A DNA stretch of 6,572 nt, taken from Methanolinea sp. UBA473 (GTDB taxonomy: Archaea > Halobacteriota > Methanomicrobia > Methanomicrobiales > Methanospirillaceae). The notes below the pieces were generated by a model, which was given only the letters and a program-made list of their open reading frames with translations, made no database searches and was not told the origin of the DNA. The translations under genes were made by a program, and so were the position numbers. The DNA lies in NCBI GenBank assembly GCA_002509495.1, contig DAEV01000054.1:29119-35690 (forward strand), given 5' to 3'. Shown piece by piece: positions 1 through 5,822 of this stretch (position 1 is the stretch's first letter; every line of letters starts with the position of its first letter).

Positions 1-1280
1 AAGACCGTGCTCTTCTCGGGAGAGATCTTCACGATGTCGTACCGGATAGCCGCAAGCGCCACAGAAACGGCAATCCCATTCCGTGTCTCTTCGGGAAGCT
101 CCGGCCTCCGGACGCTCACTTCCGAAAAGGCCTGCCGGGTGACCTCGTCCAGGAGCTCATCTGCGGACACGAATTTCCCGGCACGGGTACTCATGGACCC
201 TTCCGGAAGAGAGACAAACTCGAAATGCACGATCTCCGGGGCTTTCTCGCCAAGGAGCTTCATCGTCGCGATCAACTGTGAGCCGATCAGTTTATGATCT
301 GCACCCAGCACGTCGATCATCCGGTCAAAGTTCCGGCCCTTCCATGTATGGTATGCGAGATCGCGGGCTGCATACACCGAGGTACCGTCGCTCCTCCTCA
401 GGACATATTCCTTCTCGAACCCGGATGCAGAGAGGTCCAGCGAGAGTTTCCCGTCGTCCCTGCACTCCTCCATATGAGAGACTTTTCCAAGGAGTCGATC
501 GGTATCCCCGTTGCGGATGAAATCGCTCTCCCATACGAACCGGTCATGCCTGGCCGCAAGCCTCTGCAGGGTCACCGAGAATCCCTCCAGGCATTCCGTA
601 ACGGAGTCCCGGAAGAGGCGGACCGTTGCAGGGTCTCCATTCTCGACCTTCTGCATAAGGGAATCGACCTCCGCGACGAGCTCGGGGTGCGCCTCGAGTT
701 CCCGGTTCGCCGCGATATAGACTCTGGCTACGTGATGGTCCCCCTTTTCTCCGGGCAGGGGAGTGCCGTCCAGGTGGGTGAATCCCCAGGCGACGATGGC
801 GATCTGGCGACCCATATCGTTCACATAATACTGGACTTCAAGGGGAAACCCTGCCTTCCGAAACGCCCGGGCCAGGGTATCGCCTAGGATGGTGTTCCGG
901 ATATGCCCCACGTGCAGGGGGCCGTTTGGGTTCGCACTGGTATGCTCGAGCACGATCCGTTCCGATCTCGCGGGGAGCGAGCCATATCCCGGCCGGGTCG
1001 CTTCGGCAACAGCCCGGGAGAGAAGGACAGGGCTGAAACGGAAGTTGATATAAGGTCCTTTTGGCTCAATCCGCACCTCTGCGAGTTCAGGGCGCCCGGA
1101 GAGATCCCTTGCCAGTTCACTTGCGATTACCACGGGGGATTGTTTCTTGGTTTTTGCAAGGGTGAATGCAACCGTGGATGCAAGGTCGGCATGATCTCCC
1201 CCATCCGTGAGGTTCACATGAGGGAGGCCGGTTGCGTCCCTCAGAGCAGATTCGATGGATGAATATACCTGGTTGAGCAT
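1..1280 (-). CDS. argS: Arginyl-tRNA synthetase (ArgRS), 3' part beyond window
   Basis: Class I aminoacyl-tRNA synthetase that charges tRNA-Arg with arginine in the cytoplasm. Reading the minus strand from the ATG at 1280-1278 gives 426 uninterrupted codons running off the window edge. The family is usually about 550-580 residues, so roughly the last quarter (the DALR anticodon-binding domain) is missing here only because the window ends. The N-terminal ArgRS-specific domain covers about residues 1-100 (STVAFTLAK-like stretch). The catalytic domain follows, with the HIGH-class motif as HVGH at residues 123-126 inside SANPNGPLHVGHIRNT. The KMSK-loop region is at about 362-370 and reads SMSTRAGKF, so both canonical lysines are replaced. 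The start is fixed by its 1-nt overlap (TGATG) with the aRF1 stop codon, which suggests coupled translation. Only a weak purine-rich stretch (GGGA) precedes it. Family identification is firm; only the C-terminus is unseen. Confidence 0.96.
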   Translation of the reverse strand, partial: MLNQVYSSIESALRDATGLPHVNLTDGGDHADLASTVAFTLAKTKKQSPVVIASELARDLSGRPELAEVRIEPKGPYINFRFSPVLLSRAVAEATRPGYGSLPARSERIVLEHTSANPNGPLHVGHIRNTILGDTLARAFRKAGFPLEVQYYVNDMGRQIAIVAWGFTHLDGTPLPGEKGDHHVARVYIAANRELEAHPELVAEVDSLMQKVENGDPATVRLFRDSVTECLEGFSVTLQRLAARHDRFVWESDFIRNGDTDRLLGKVSHMEECRDDGKLSLDLSASGFEKEYVLRRSDGTSVYAARDLAYHTWKGRNFDRMIDVLGADHKLIGSQLIATMKLLGEKAPEIVHFEFVSLPEGSMSTRAGKFVSADELLDEVTRQAFSEVSVRRPELPEETRNGIAVSVALAAIRYDIVKISPEKSTV

Positions 1281-2554
1281 CAGTATCCCGTCCGATATCT
1301 CAGGATCCCGGCGATCCCTCCGAATGCAGTGGAGAGAATGGCGCCCTCTTCAAAATCGTCGGAGATGATCTCCACGCGGGTATTGCTCTGGTCCGCAAGT
1401 TTCGTCAGTTCTTCGATGATGTCCACCTCCTCCGAGACAACCATGGGGGCGTTGCAGGCCCTGCAGGTTTGCGATGCGAGGATGTCTTTTACCGATCTGC
1501 CCGGCTCGAGCTGGATCGTCCTCTCGTCGGAATGACCGCAGGCCTGGCACATGATGCTCACCCGGGATTTCCGGAGCGATGCCGAGAGGAGGAGAATGTC
1601 CACCGCCCCGAGTTCCAGGTTCTTCCGAATGCTCTCTTCCCCATACGCAGCAAGCCCGTTGTCCTTCACGAGTTCTTTTAAGAACCTGTCCATCACCTCT
1701 TTCTCCTTGACGACCTCCATCCCTTTGAGAGCGTCCTTTGCGTTGTCTACCAGTTCGGAAAGCCCGTCTTCGTTTGTATAGGCCACATCGAACAGCCCGA
1801 TTATCCGCTTCTGCACCTCGTGGTGCAGGTACTGCCCTGCCTCGAACTCCTCCTTGGTAGGGCTCGGCCCCCCGATGAGCACACCCTTGAACCGGTTGAA
1901 AAAGTCCTTTTCTGCAAGGAAAATTGCGCTGGAACGTTCCCCTACCTTTGTATAGAACTCGTTGATCGCGATCTCACGGAGTCTTTGGAAACGGGCGCTC
2001 GACTGCCCTCCTTTCCGCTGTTTTCCGGGGACCGTCGAGGTAGCTCCCCCTATCGGTTCGATCCTGTTGCCGCGGAGGAATCCCCAGTAGGCCTCCCTCC
2101 GGTCGATGACCAGGAGGCCGAACACAAATTTTTCCTCGAGCATCTGTTTGAGCGGCTCCAGTTCAAAACCGGAACTGCACCGGTACATGTAGAGGTTCAG
2201 GGGTTCGGGGGGATCGATGATGGTGCATTCAAGGTCGGTCCGGTCGCCGCCGAGCTGGATGGTCCCGCAGAAGACTGCCATCCCGTTCGGCGGCGGATTC
2301 TTGTAGTATTTAAGACGGGACAGGATGGAGGAGATGGCACTCTGGACGTTTGTCCGGGTCTGCTTGCTCTTGATGTTGGAACACTGCCCGAATTCGTCCT
2401 TCAGCTGGGCTGTGACATCATAGATCTGCTTGTCAGGGGGAATATAGAGGGATATTAACTCGGTCCCGCTGCCCTGTTTTGCTTCCAGATCCTCCAGTGT
2501 CTTCCTGAACTCATAGCGCCGACGCGCTTCGTCCATCCCTTCGGTCTCTGTCAT
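1280..2554 (-). CDS. prf1: Peptide chain release factor aRF1
   Basis: Archaeal class-1 release factor that reads all three stop codons in the ribosomal A site and triggers peptidyl-tRNA hydrolysis. The 424 residues match the usual archaeal length (about 410-425). The N-domain carries the stop-codon recognition motif NIKS at 60-63 and the YxCxxxF motif at 124-130. The M-domain carries the hydrolysis motif GGQ at 182-184 within KGGQSSARF. The C-domain holds a complete zinc ribbon with CxxC pairs at 336/339 and 364/367. The ATG at 2554-2552 is preceded by a GGTGA Shine-Dalgarno site 7 nt upstream, which supports this start over the in-frame Met7. It lies 36 nt after the lipoprotein gene and overlaps argS by one base (TGATG). 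It is probably co-transcribed with the genes upstream; an AT-rich stretch near 2604-2613 could provide a weak extra promoter, which is inference. Confidence 0.98.
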   Translation of the reverse strand: MTETEGMDEARRRYEFRKTLEDLEAKQGSGTELISLYIPPDKQIYDVTAQLKDEFGQCSNIKSKQTRTNVQSAISSILSRLKYYKNPPPNGMAVFCGTIQLGGDRTDLECTIIDPPEPLNLYMYRCSSGFELEPLKQMLEEKFVFGLLVIDRREAYWGFLRGNRIEPIGGATSTVPGKQRKGGQSSARFQRLREIAINEFYTKVGERSSAIFLAEKDFFNRFKGVLIGGPSPTKEEFEAGQYLHHEVQKRIIGLFDVAYTNEDGLSELVDNAKDALKGMEVVKEKEVMDRFLKELVKDNGLAAYGEESIRKNLELGAVDILLLSASLRKSRVSIMCQACGHSDERTIQLEPGRSVKDILASQTCRACNAPMVVSEEVDIIEELTKLADQSNTRVEIISDDFEEGAILSTAFGGIAGILRYRTGY

Positions 2555-2561
2555 TCCCCGC

Positions 2562-2566
2562 TCACC
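2562..2566 (-). promoter_or_regulatory. Shine-Dalgarno site of aRF1
   Basis: GGTGA on the minus strand, 7 nt before the aRF1 ATG, complementary to the conserved 3' end of archaeal 16S rRNA. It decides the start codon, and it indicates independent initiation at the only non-overlapping junction of the minus-strand series. Confidence 0.75.
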
Positions 2567-2590
2567 GGATTCTCCAAAGCTTAATACTAT

Positions 2591-3475
2591 TCAACCCTGA
2601 ATGCCATAAATTTGCGCACATTCCCACCGGATCCGGGCATCCACCTCTTCGTTTGAGCCATGAGTGCCATTGAATGCGATGAACTCCGCCTCCCCCGAAA
2701 GACTCTGTTCCAGTGCAATCCCCTGGGCGAAGGGGATAATGGGATCGTCCGGCGAATGGAAGATCCAGGATCGGCGACCCTCCATCAGTCCGCCATACGT
2801 TTCCGGGTCCACCGACAACAGGAAGCGCCGCAGGTTCCCTGTATACCTCTCCCCCGCACCGCCGAAACCCGAGGTCGAGACCCCGACAAATCCGGCGCAT
2901 CCGGGATCCAGGGCGGCGGCAATTGCAGCATACCGGCCTCCGTTGCTCTCTCCCACCAGGTACACGGGAATATTGCAGGTCCCGGAAAGATAGGAAGCCG
3001 CACACATCATATCGCAGACCGAAAGATAGTACTGCGGCCATTCACCGCGGGAAAACCGCTGGTAATCCCTGTCCAGGTTCAAAGGCTCTCCTGTTGTCTC
3101 TCCCCCGTTTCCACGCATGTCCAGGACAAGGTACGCGTAACCCTCCCGGGCATACCCGGCAGCCCTTCCCTCGTGACCTTCCTTCCTCACCCCCGCCCCC
3201 GGGGCCAGGACAAAGCCGGCCACCGGTTTTTCAGGCATTGCGAGGATTGCATATACGTCCCCACGGGGATTTTGGAATACGATCCGCGAGAGCGAGTACC
3301 CGGGATTCTCTTCAGTCACCTCTTCCACAGGGTTGCAGGAAGGGCAGCGGATAGAGGCCACTCCGCTGTCGTTCACAAGGAACCCCTCCTCATGGGGAGA
3401 ACCGTTCTGCACACATCCGGAAAGGAGTGCCGTTGCGGCGACCAGAAGGAGGACAAGGGTGAGGTGGGATCTCAT
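2591..3475 (-). CDS. Predicted lipoprotein alpha/beta hydrolase
   Basis: A 294-residue protein with a bacterial-type lipoprotein signal: short basic start, hydrophobic stretch at about residues 5-17 and lipobox LSGC with the lipidated cysteine at 21. It is probably anchored on the outer face of the membrane. The rest is an alpha/beta-hydrolase fold: the APGAG loop (91-95), DMRGNGG (119-125), the nucleophile elbow GESNG with Ser177, HSPDDP with the likely acid at Asp243 or 244, and NGTHG with the catalytic His272. The triad is therefore complete, but the substrate (ester, peptide or other) cannot be told. A CPSC pair at 44-47 sits just after the anchor and could form a disulfide or bind a metal. 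Its ATG overlaps the Nudix stop by four bases (ATGA), so it is translationally coupled. Its place among cytoplasmic tRNA and translation genes is odd. Fold assignment is strong, function unknown. Confidence 0.88.
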   Translation of the reverse strand: MRSHLTLVLLLVAATALLSGCVQNGSPHEEGFLVNDSGVASIRCPSCNPVEEVTEENPGYSLSRIVFQNPRGDVYAILAMPEKPVAGFVLAPGAGVRKEGHEGRAAGYAREGYAYLVLDMRGNGGETTGEPLNLDRDYQRFSRGEWPQYYLSVCDMMCAASYLSGTCNIPVYLVGESNGGRYAAIAAALDPGCAGFVGVSTSGFGGAGERYTGNLRRFLLSVDPETYGGLMEGRRSWIFHSPDDPIIPFAQGIALEQSLSGEAEFIAFNGTHGSNEEVDARIRWECAQIYGIQG

Positions 3476-3981
3476 GGATCCGGTCCGAAACAGCGGAAGA
3501 TCAGGCTTATCGTCTTGGCATCGACGATCCGGCCATCCATAATCATCGGCCGGAGTTCCTCCCGCCGCACCGGCGCAAGTTCGATGATCTCGTCCTCATC
3601 CTGGTGGAAGAGGTTCGAAGGGGAGAGATCGCGGGCCTCGTAGAGAAAGATCCGTTCATCCGTGAACCCCGGAGTTGTGTAGATGAACCCGCGTGGAGTC
3701 AGGATGCCGGCCTGGTACCCGGTTTCCTCGATCAGTTCCCGGTGCGCGGCATCGAGCGGATCCTCTCCCGGATTCAGCGTCCCTGCAGGAGCTTCGAGAA
3801 TATACCCTCCCACGGCAAACCGGTACTGCCGGATCAGGTAACAGGTTCCATCCGCTGTGATCGGCAGCATGGCAACGGCATCCCCTGGATGGACCACTAT
3901 CTTCTCTACAGACTTACCTGTCGGGAGAGGAAAGATCCGGCTCTCGACAGAGAGGCGTCGGCCCCTGTACAGTTCGGTCAT
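3472..3981 (-). CDS. Nudix hydrolase, ADP-ribose pyrophosphatase-like
   Basis: A 169-residue cytoplasmic Nudix hydrolase expected to cleave a nucleoside diphosphate linked to another moiety, with Mg2+. The Nudix box GX5EX7REUXEEXGU is perfect at residues 67-89, from Gly67 through REL and EET to Gly88 and Tyr89. Upstream RQYRFAVGG (51-59) and LEAPAG (62-67), and downstream TTPGFTDE (102-109), are typical of the ADP-ribose pyrophosphatase (NudF-like) subgroup, so ADP-ribose is the best substrate guess. The start at 3981 is chosen because ATGA overlaps the queC stop by four bases and a GTGGAG site lies about 5 nt upstream. An in-frame ATG at 4059 lies inside queC and is very unlikely to be used. 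It sits between the preQ0 genes and a lipoprotein hydrolase, to which it is coupled by another ATGA. A role in 7-deazaguanine metabolism is possible but unproven. Confidence 0.92.
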   Translation of the reverse strand: MTELYRGRRLSVESRIFPLPTGKSVEKIVVHPGDAVAMLPITADGTCYLIRQYRFAVGGYILEAPAGTLNPGEDPLDAAHRELIEETGYQAGILTPRGFIYTTPGFTDERIFLYEARDLSPSNLFHQDEDEIIELAPVRREELRPMIMDGRIVDAKTISLIFRCFGPDP

Positions 3982-4649
3982 GGCAACTCCACGTAAGGTA
4001 TCGGATCGTTTCGTCCAAGCGACGAGAACGCGCTCCTCCGGAAATGGCAGGCACCGCAAACTCCGCAGGCCGCATCTTCGTTCTGATAGCAGGACCAGGT
4101 ATTTTCATAGGGGACTCCCATGCGGATTCCCTCCCGGAGGATCTCTGTCTTCGTCATATTGAGAAATGGTGTCATAAGGCGGATCCGGGTCCGTTCCCGC
4201 GTCCCGAGGTCGATCACTCTTTGGAATGCCTCGATGAAGCGTGGCCTGCAGTCCGGGTATCCGCTGTAGTCAAGGGACTGCACTCCGATGAAGATCGCCT
4301 CCGCCCCCCTCGCTTCCGCAAAACTGGTGGCAATGGAGAGGAGGTTTCCATTCCGGAACGGAACGTAGGTATTGGGGATCTCTTCCCGCGAGTCCTCGTA
4401 TTTGTCAACGGGCAGAGATTGATCGGTGAGACTGCTCCCTCCGAACCTGGACAGGTAGCGGAGGTCGACTTCGACCAGTTCCAGGACACCGACGTGAGCC
4501 GCGATGGTTCTTGCGCACTGCAGTTCCTTTCTTTCTGTCCTCTGTCCATAGTTAAAGTGGAGTGCGAGTAGTTCGTACCCCCTCTCCCTGGCAATGTATG
4601 CAACGGTTGTGGAGTCCATCCCTCCCGACAGGAGACAAACCGCCCGCAT
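3978..4649 (-). CDS. queC: 7-cyano-7-deazaguanine (preQ0) synthase QueC
   Basis: ATP-dependent enzyme that turns 7-carboxy-7-deazaguanine (CDG) plus ammonia into preQ0, the last step before tRNA insertion. In archaea preQ0 goes to archaeosine at tRNA position 15. The 223 residues match the family (about 220-240). It begins with the PP-loop SGGMDS (8-13). Conserved HFNYGQR (31-37), VPFRN (96-100) and QSLDYSGYPDCRP (124-136) follow. The C-terminal zinc site is complete: Cys187, Cys195, Cys198 and Cys201. The ATG at 4649-4647 overlaps the queE stop by one base (TGATG), with GGGGGT about 6 nt upstream. This start puts the PP-loop right at the N-terminus as expected; a longer in-frame extension upstream would lie inside queE and is rejected. 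The gene's end overlaps the Nudix start by four bases. Confidence 0.97.
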   Translation of the reverse strand: MRAVCLLSGGMDSTTVAYIARERGYELLALHFNYGQRTERKELQCARTIAAHVGVLELVEVDLRYLSRFGGSSLTDQSLPVDKYEDSREEIPNTYVPFRNGNLLSIATSFAEARGAEAIFIGVQSLDYSGYPDCRPRFIEAFQRVIDLGTRERTRIRLMTPFLNMTKTEILREGIRMGVPYENTWSCYQNEDAACGVCGACHFRRSAFSSLGRNDPIPYVELP

Positions 4650-5257
4650 CAGCGGACCCCCAGGATCTTGTGGAGTTGCAGCTGGATTCTGGCCGGGAGA
4701 TCGCAGTCGAGGAGGAACGATGCGGCAATTCGGGGATCGGTCCCATAGACGGGAGAGAAGAAGATCTCCCCCCTGACAGGGTAGCGTTTGAGGACCCCTG
4801 CCGCGTATTCGCAATCGTTCCTGTCCTGGACCACGAACTTGACGCTGTCTGCAGGGGTGATATGGTCGAGGAGAGATACATCGCTCTTCTCTCCGGACGA
4901 GGGGCATTTCACGTCCATGGTGATCGATGCGTAGGGCTGGAACGCGGAAAAATCGATTGTCCCATTGGTCTCGATCTCAATGGAATATCCGTTCCCTGCG
5001 AGACTCGCCACGAGCCGCAGGAGCGCCTCTTCCTGAAGGAGCGGCTCCCCTCCGGTAATGCAGAGGAGGCGTCCACCGAAGGAAGCGATCTCCCGCTCGA
5101 TCTCCTCTTCGCTCTTCTCGGTGCCCCCCTCCAGGGCGTAGAGAGTGTCGCACCACCTGCAACGGAGGTTACATCCGGTGAGCCGGAGGAAAGTGCAGGG
5201 CCTGCCCTGGCTCCTTCCCTCCCCCTGGATACTCCGGAAGATCTCACAAGTCCTCAT
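4649..5257 (-). CDS. queE: 7-carboxy-7-deazaguanine synthase QueE
   Basis: Radical SAM enzyme that converts 6-carboxy-5,6,7,8-tetrahydropterin to 7-carboxy-7-deazaguanine by ring contraction, the step between QueD and QueC. The N-terminal FRSIQGEG (7-14) is the family hallmark. The cluster-binding motif CX3CX2C is intact at Cys29, Cys33 and Cys36 (CNLRCRWCD), and the SAM-binding GGEP is at 69-72. IEIETNG (93-99), DVKCPSSG (115-122) and a C-terminal HKILG (196-200) also match. At 202 residues it is at the short end of the family. The ATG at 5257-5255 lies inside queD, giving a 14-nt overlap in a different frame. A GTGGTG stretch just upstream may serve as a weak ribosome site. Its last base pairs with the queC start (TGATG). 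Confidence 0.97.
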   Translation of the reverse strand: MRTCEIFRSIQGEGRSQGRPCTFLRLTGCNLRCRWCDTLYALEGGTEKSEEEIEREIASFGGRLLCITGGEPLLQEEALLRLVASLAGNGYSIEIETNGTIDFSAFQPYASITMDVKCPSSGEKSDVSLLDHITPADSVKFVVQDRNDCEYAAGVLKRYPVRGEIFFSPVYGTDPRIAASFLLDCDLPARIQLQLHKILGVR

Positions 5258-5657
5258 GCACCACTTCTGCGTAACAGCCGGGGGATTCCCATACCCGGAG
5301 AGAGACGACTTTTGCCTGATACCCCTGTTTTTTACATTCTTCCTGGATCATATCCACCAGGAGTGTGGCGAGCAGTTCGGAGGTGGGTTCGCCCGGTGTC
5401 ACGACGACAGGGTGAAACTTCTCTATGCAGGGGACGATGGGGTCCTCCTCGTTCAGGATGATCTGGTGGTCGAACCGCTCGACAACCGATCGGATTGTGT
5501 TGTAGTCCACGAGGATCCCTGTTTTACCATCCACCCGGCCCTCCATCCAGACTTCCACCTTCCACCGGTGGCCGTGAAGGCATGCACATTTCCCCTGGTA
5601 ATGAAGGAGGCGGTGACTTGCGTCGAACTGGACTTCCTTGTAGATCCGGGTATTCAT
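5244..5657 (-). CDS. queD: 6-carboxytetrahydropterin synthase QueD
   Basis: Member of the PTPS/QueD family that converts 7,8-dihydroneopterin triphosphate to 6-carboxy-5,6,7,8-tetrahydropterin, the first committed step of preQ0 synthesis. The 137 residues are of typical length. Zinc ligands His15 (FDASH), His28 and His30 (HGH) are present. The catalytic Cys24 sits in CX3HGH, the CACLHGH arrangement typical of QueD. Asp63-His64 (FDHQIILN) and Glu124 (RVWESP) complete the expected active site, and PTSE (91-94) is the pterin-binding region. It is the first gene of the minus-strand series. No Shine-Dalgarno site precedes the ATG at 5657-5655, and a TATA-like box sits about 26 nt upstream, so the transcript may be leaderless. 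The enzyme supplying its substrate (MptA or another GTP cyclohydrolase) is not in this window. Confidence 0.96.
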   Translation of the reverse strand: MNTRIYKEVQFDASHRLLHYQGKCACLHGHRWKVEVWMEGRVDGKTGILVDYNTIRSVVERFDHQIILNEEDPIVPCIEKFHPVVVTPGEPTSELLATLLVDMIQEECKKQGYQAKVVSLRVWESPGCYAEVVHEDL

Positions 5658-5679
5658 ATAGAAGGTACGCCAGGGCGGG

Positions 5680-5687
5680 ATATAATA
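5680..5687 (-). promoter_or_regulatory. Putative TATA box of the queD operon
   Basis: Minus-strand TATTATAT within an AT-rich block (TAATATTA at 5683-5690 is itself palindromic). Its centre is about 26 nt before the queD ATG, the normal archaeal distance between TATA box and transcription start, so the start site would fall at or within a few bases of the start codon. Confidence 0.55.
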
Positions 5688-5695
5688 TTATTAGC

Positions 5696-5726
5696 CCATG
5701 AGTGCTATCTATAAAGGCACTCGTGG
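5696..5726. repeat. Imperfect inverted repeat, possible operator
   Basis: Ten-base arms CCATGAGTGC (5696-5705) and GCACTCGTGG (5717-5726) are reverse complements with one mismatch, separated by 11 nt that contain TATAAA. The repeat lies just upstream of the queD TATA box and well upstream of the main rps12 box. It should be outside both transcripts if the proposed starts are right, so it is more likely a protein-binding site than an RNA hairpin. The regulator is unknown. Confidence 0.45.
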
Positions 5727-5740
5727 ACTCTTCCATAATG

Positions 5741-5747
5741 TATAAAT
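5741..5747 (+). promoter_or_regulatory. Secondary TATA-like element
   Basis: TATAAAT on the plus strand; the other strand reads ATTTATA. It could be a second rps12 promoter (start near 5768, leader about 55 nt) or an upstream queD promoter (start near 5718). Sequence alone does not decide, and it may have no function. Confidence 0.3.
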
Positions 5748-5759
5748 CGCGTCCGCGCA

Positions 5760-5767
5760 TTTATATA
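5760..5767 (+). promoter_or_regulatory. TATA box of the rps12-rps7 operon
   Basis: TTTATATA, a match to the archaeal TATA consensus, 55 nt before the rps12 ATG. A start site about 25 nt downstream, near 5789, would give a leader of roughly 34 nt containing the Shine-Dalgarno site. It is the strongest promoter-like element in the window, as fits a highly expressed ribosomal operon. Confidence 0.75.
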
Positions 5768-5811
5768 TACCATCAACGATCGTGTCCACGCTCATCAACA
5801 TCAACTCAAAT

Positions 5812-5815
5812 GAGG
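5812..5815 (+). promoter_or_regulatory. Shine-Dalgarno site of rps12
   Basis: GAGG, 7 nt before the rps12 ATG, within TGAGGGT. It supports a leadered transcript for this gene, in contrast to queD on the other side of the same intergenic region. Confidence 0.6.
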
Positions 5816-5822
5816 GTATTTC

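Larger units (their letters stand above)
1..5657 (-). other. Predicted operon queD-queE-queC-nudix-hydrolase-prf1-argS
   Basis: Seven same-strand genes with almost no space between them: a 14-nt overlap (queD/queE), TGATG (queE/queC), ATGA (queC/Nudix), ATGA (Nudix/lipoprotein), a 36-nt gap (lipoprotein/aRF1) and TGATG (aRF1/argS). No clear terminator or strong TATA box is visible between them. The overlaps are direct observations; a single transcript is inferred. aRF1 has its own good ribosome site, so aRF1-argS might be partly independent. Confidence 0.75.
5658..5822. promoter_or_regulatory. Divergent promoter region between queD and rps12
   Basis: A 165-bp AT-rich gene-free segment between two divergently transcribed units. 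It holds TATA-like boxes for both directions and an imperfect inverted repeat, listed separately. I see no small ORF or RNA gene that I can support here. Confidence 0.85.

Noticed and set aside
294..887. Plus-strand open frame of 197 codons opposite argS
   Set aside because: The opposite strand reads as ArgRS without interruption, and this frame has no family features.
1820..2458. Plus-strand open frame of 212 codons opposite aRF1
   Set aside because: It is the mirror frame of a strongly conserved gene, with no ribosome site or motif.
2555..2590. Terminator or strong promoter in the 36-nt gap before aRF1
   Set aside because: There is no stable hairpin with a T-run. The AT-rich GTATTAA would start transcription at about the Shine-Dalgarno site, which would remove or cut into it.
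2660..3643. Long plus-strand open frame (327 codons)
   Set aside because: It runs antisense across the lipoprotein hydrolase and Nudix genes, both of which have clear motifs and triads. Its translation shows low-complexity, arginine- and serine-rich content without any family signature.
3982..4059. N-terminal extension of the Nudix protein (ATG at 4059)
   Set aside because: It lies wholly inside queC in another frame, and the ATGA overlap at 3981 plus a ribosome-site-like GTGGAG give a better start matching family length.
4650..4907. N-terminal extension of QueC (ATG at 4907)
   Set aside because: The extension lies inside queE and is arginine-rich and unstructured-looking, while QueC normally begins a few residues before the SGGMDS loop.
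4562..5461. Plus-strand open frame of 299 codons
   Set aside because: It is antisense to queE and parts of queC and queD; it has no recognisable domain and reflects high GC content in a coding shadow.
5683..5690. Palindrome TAATATTA as an operator
   Set aside because: It is most simply the AT-rich core of the queD TATA box; a self-complementary AT octamer is not by itself evidence of a regulator site.
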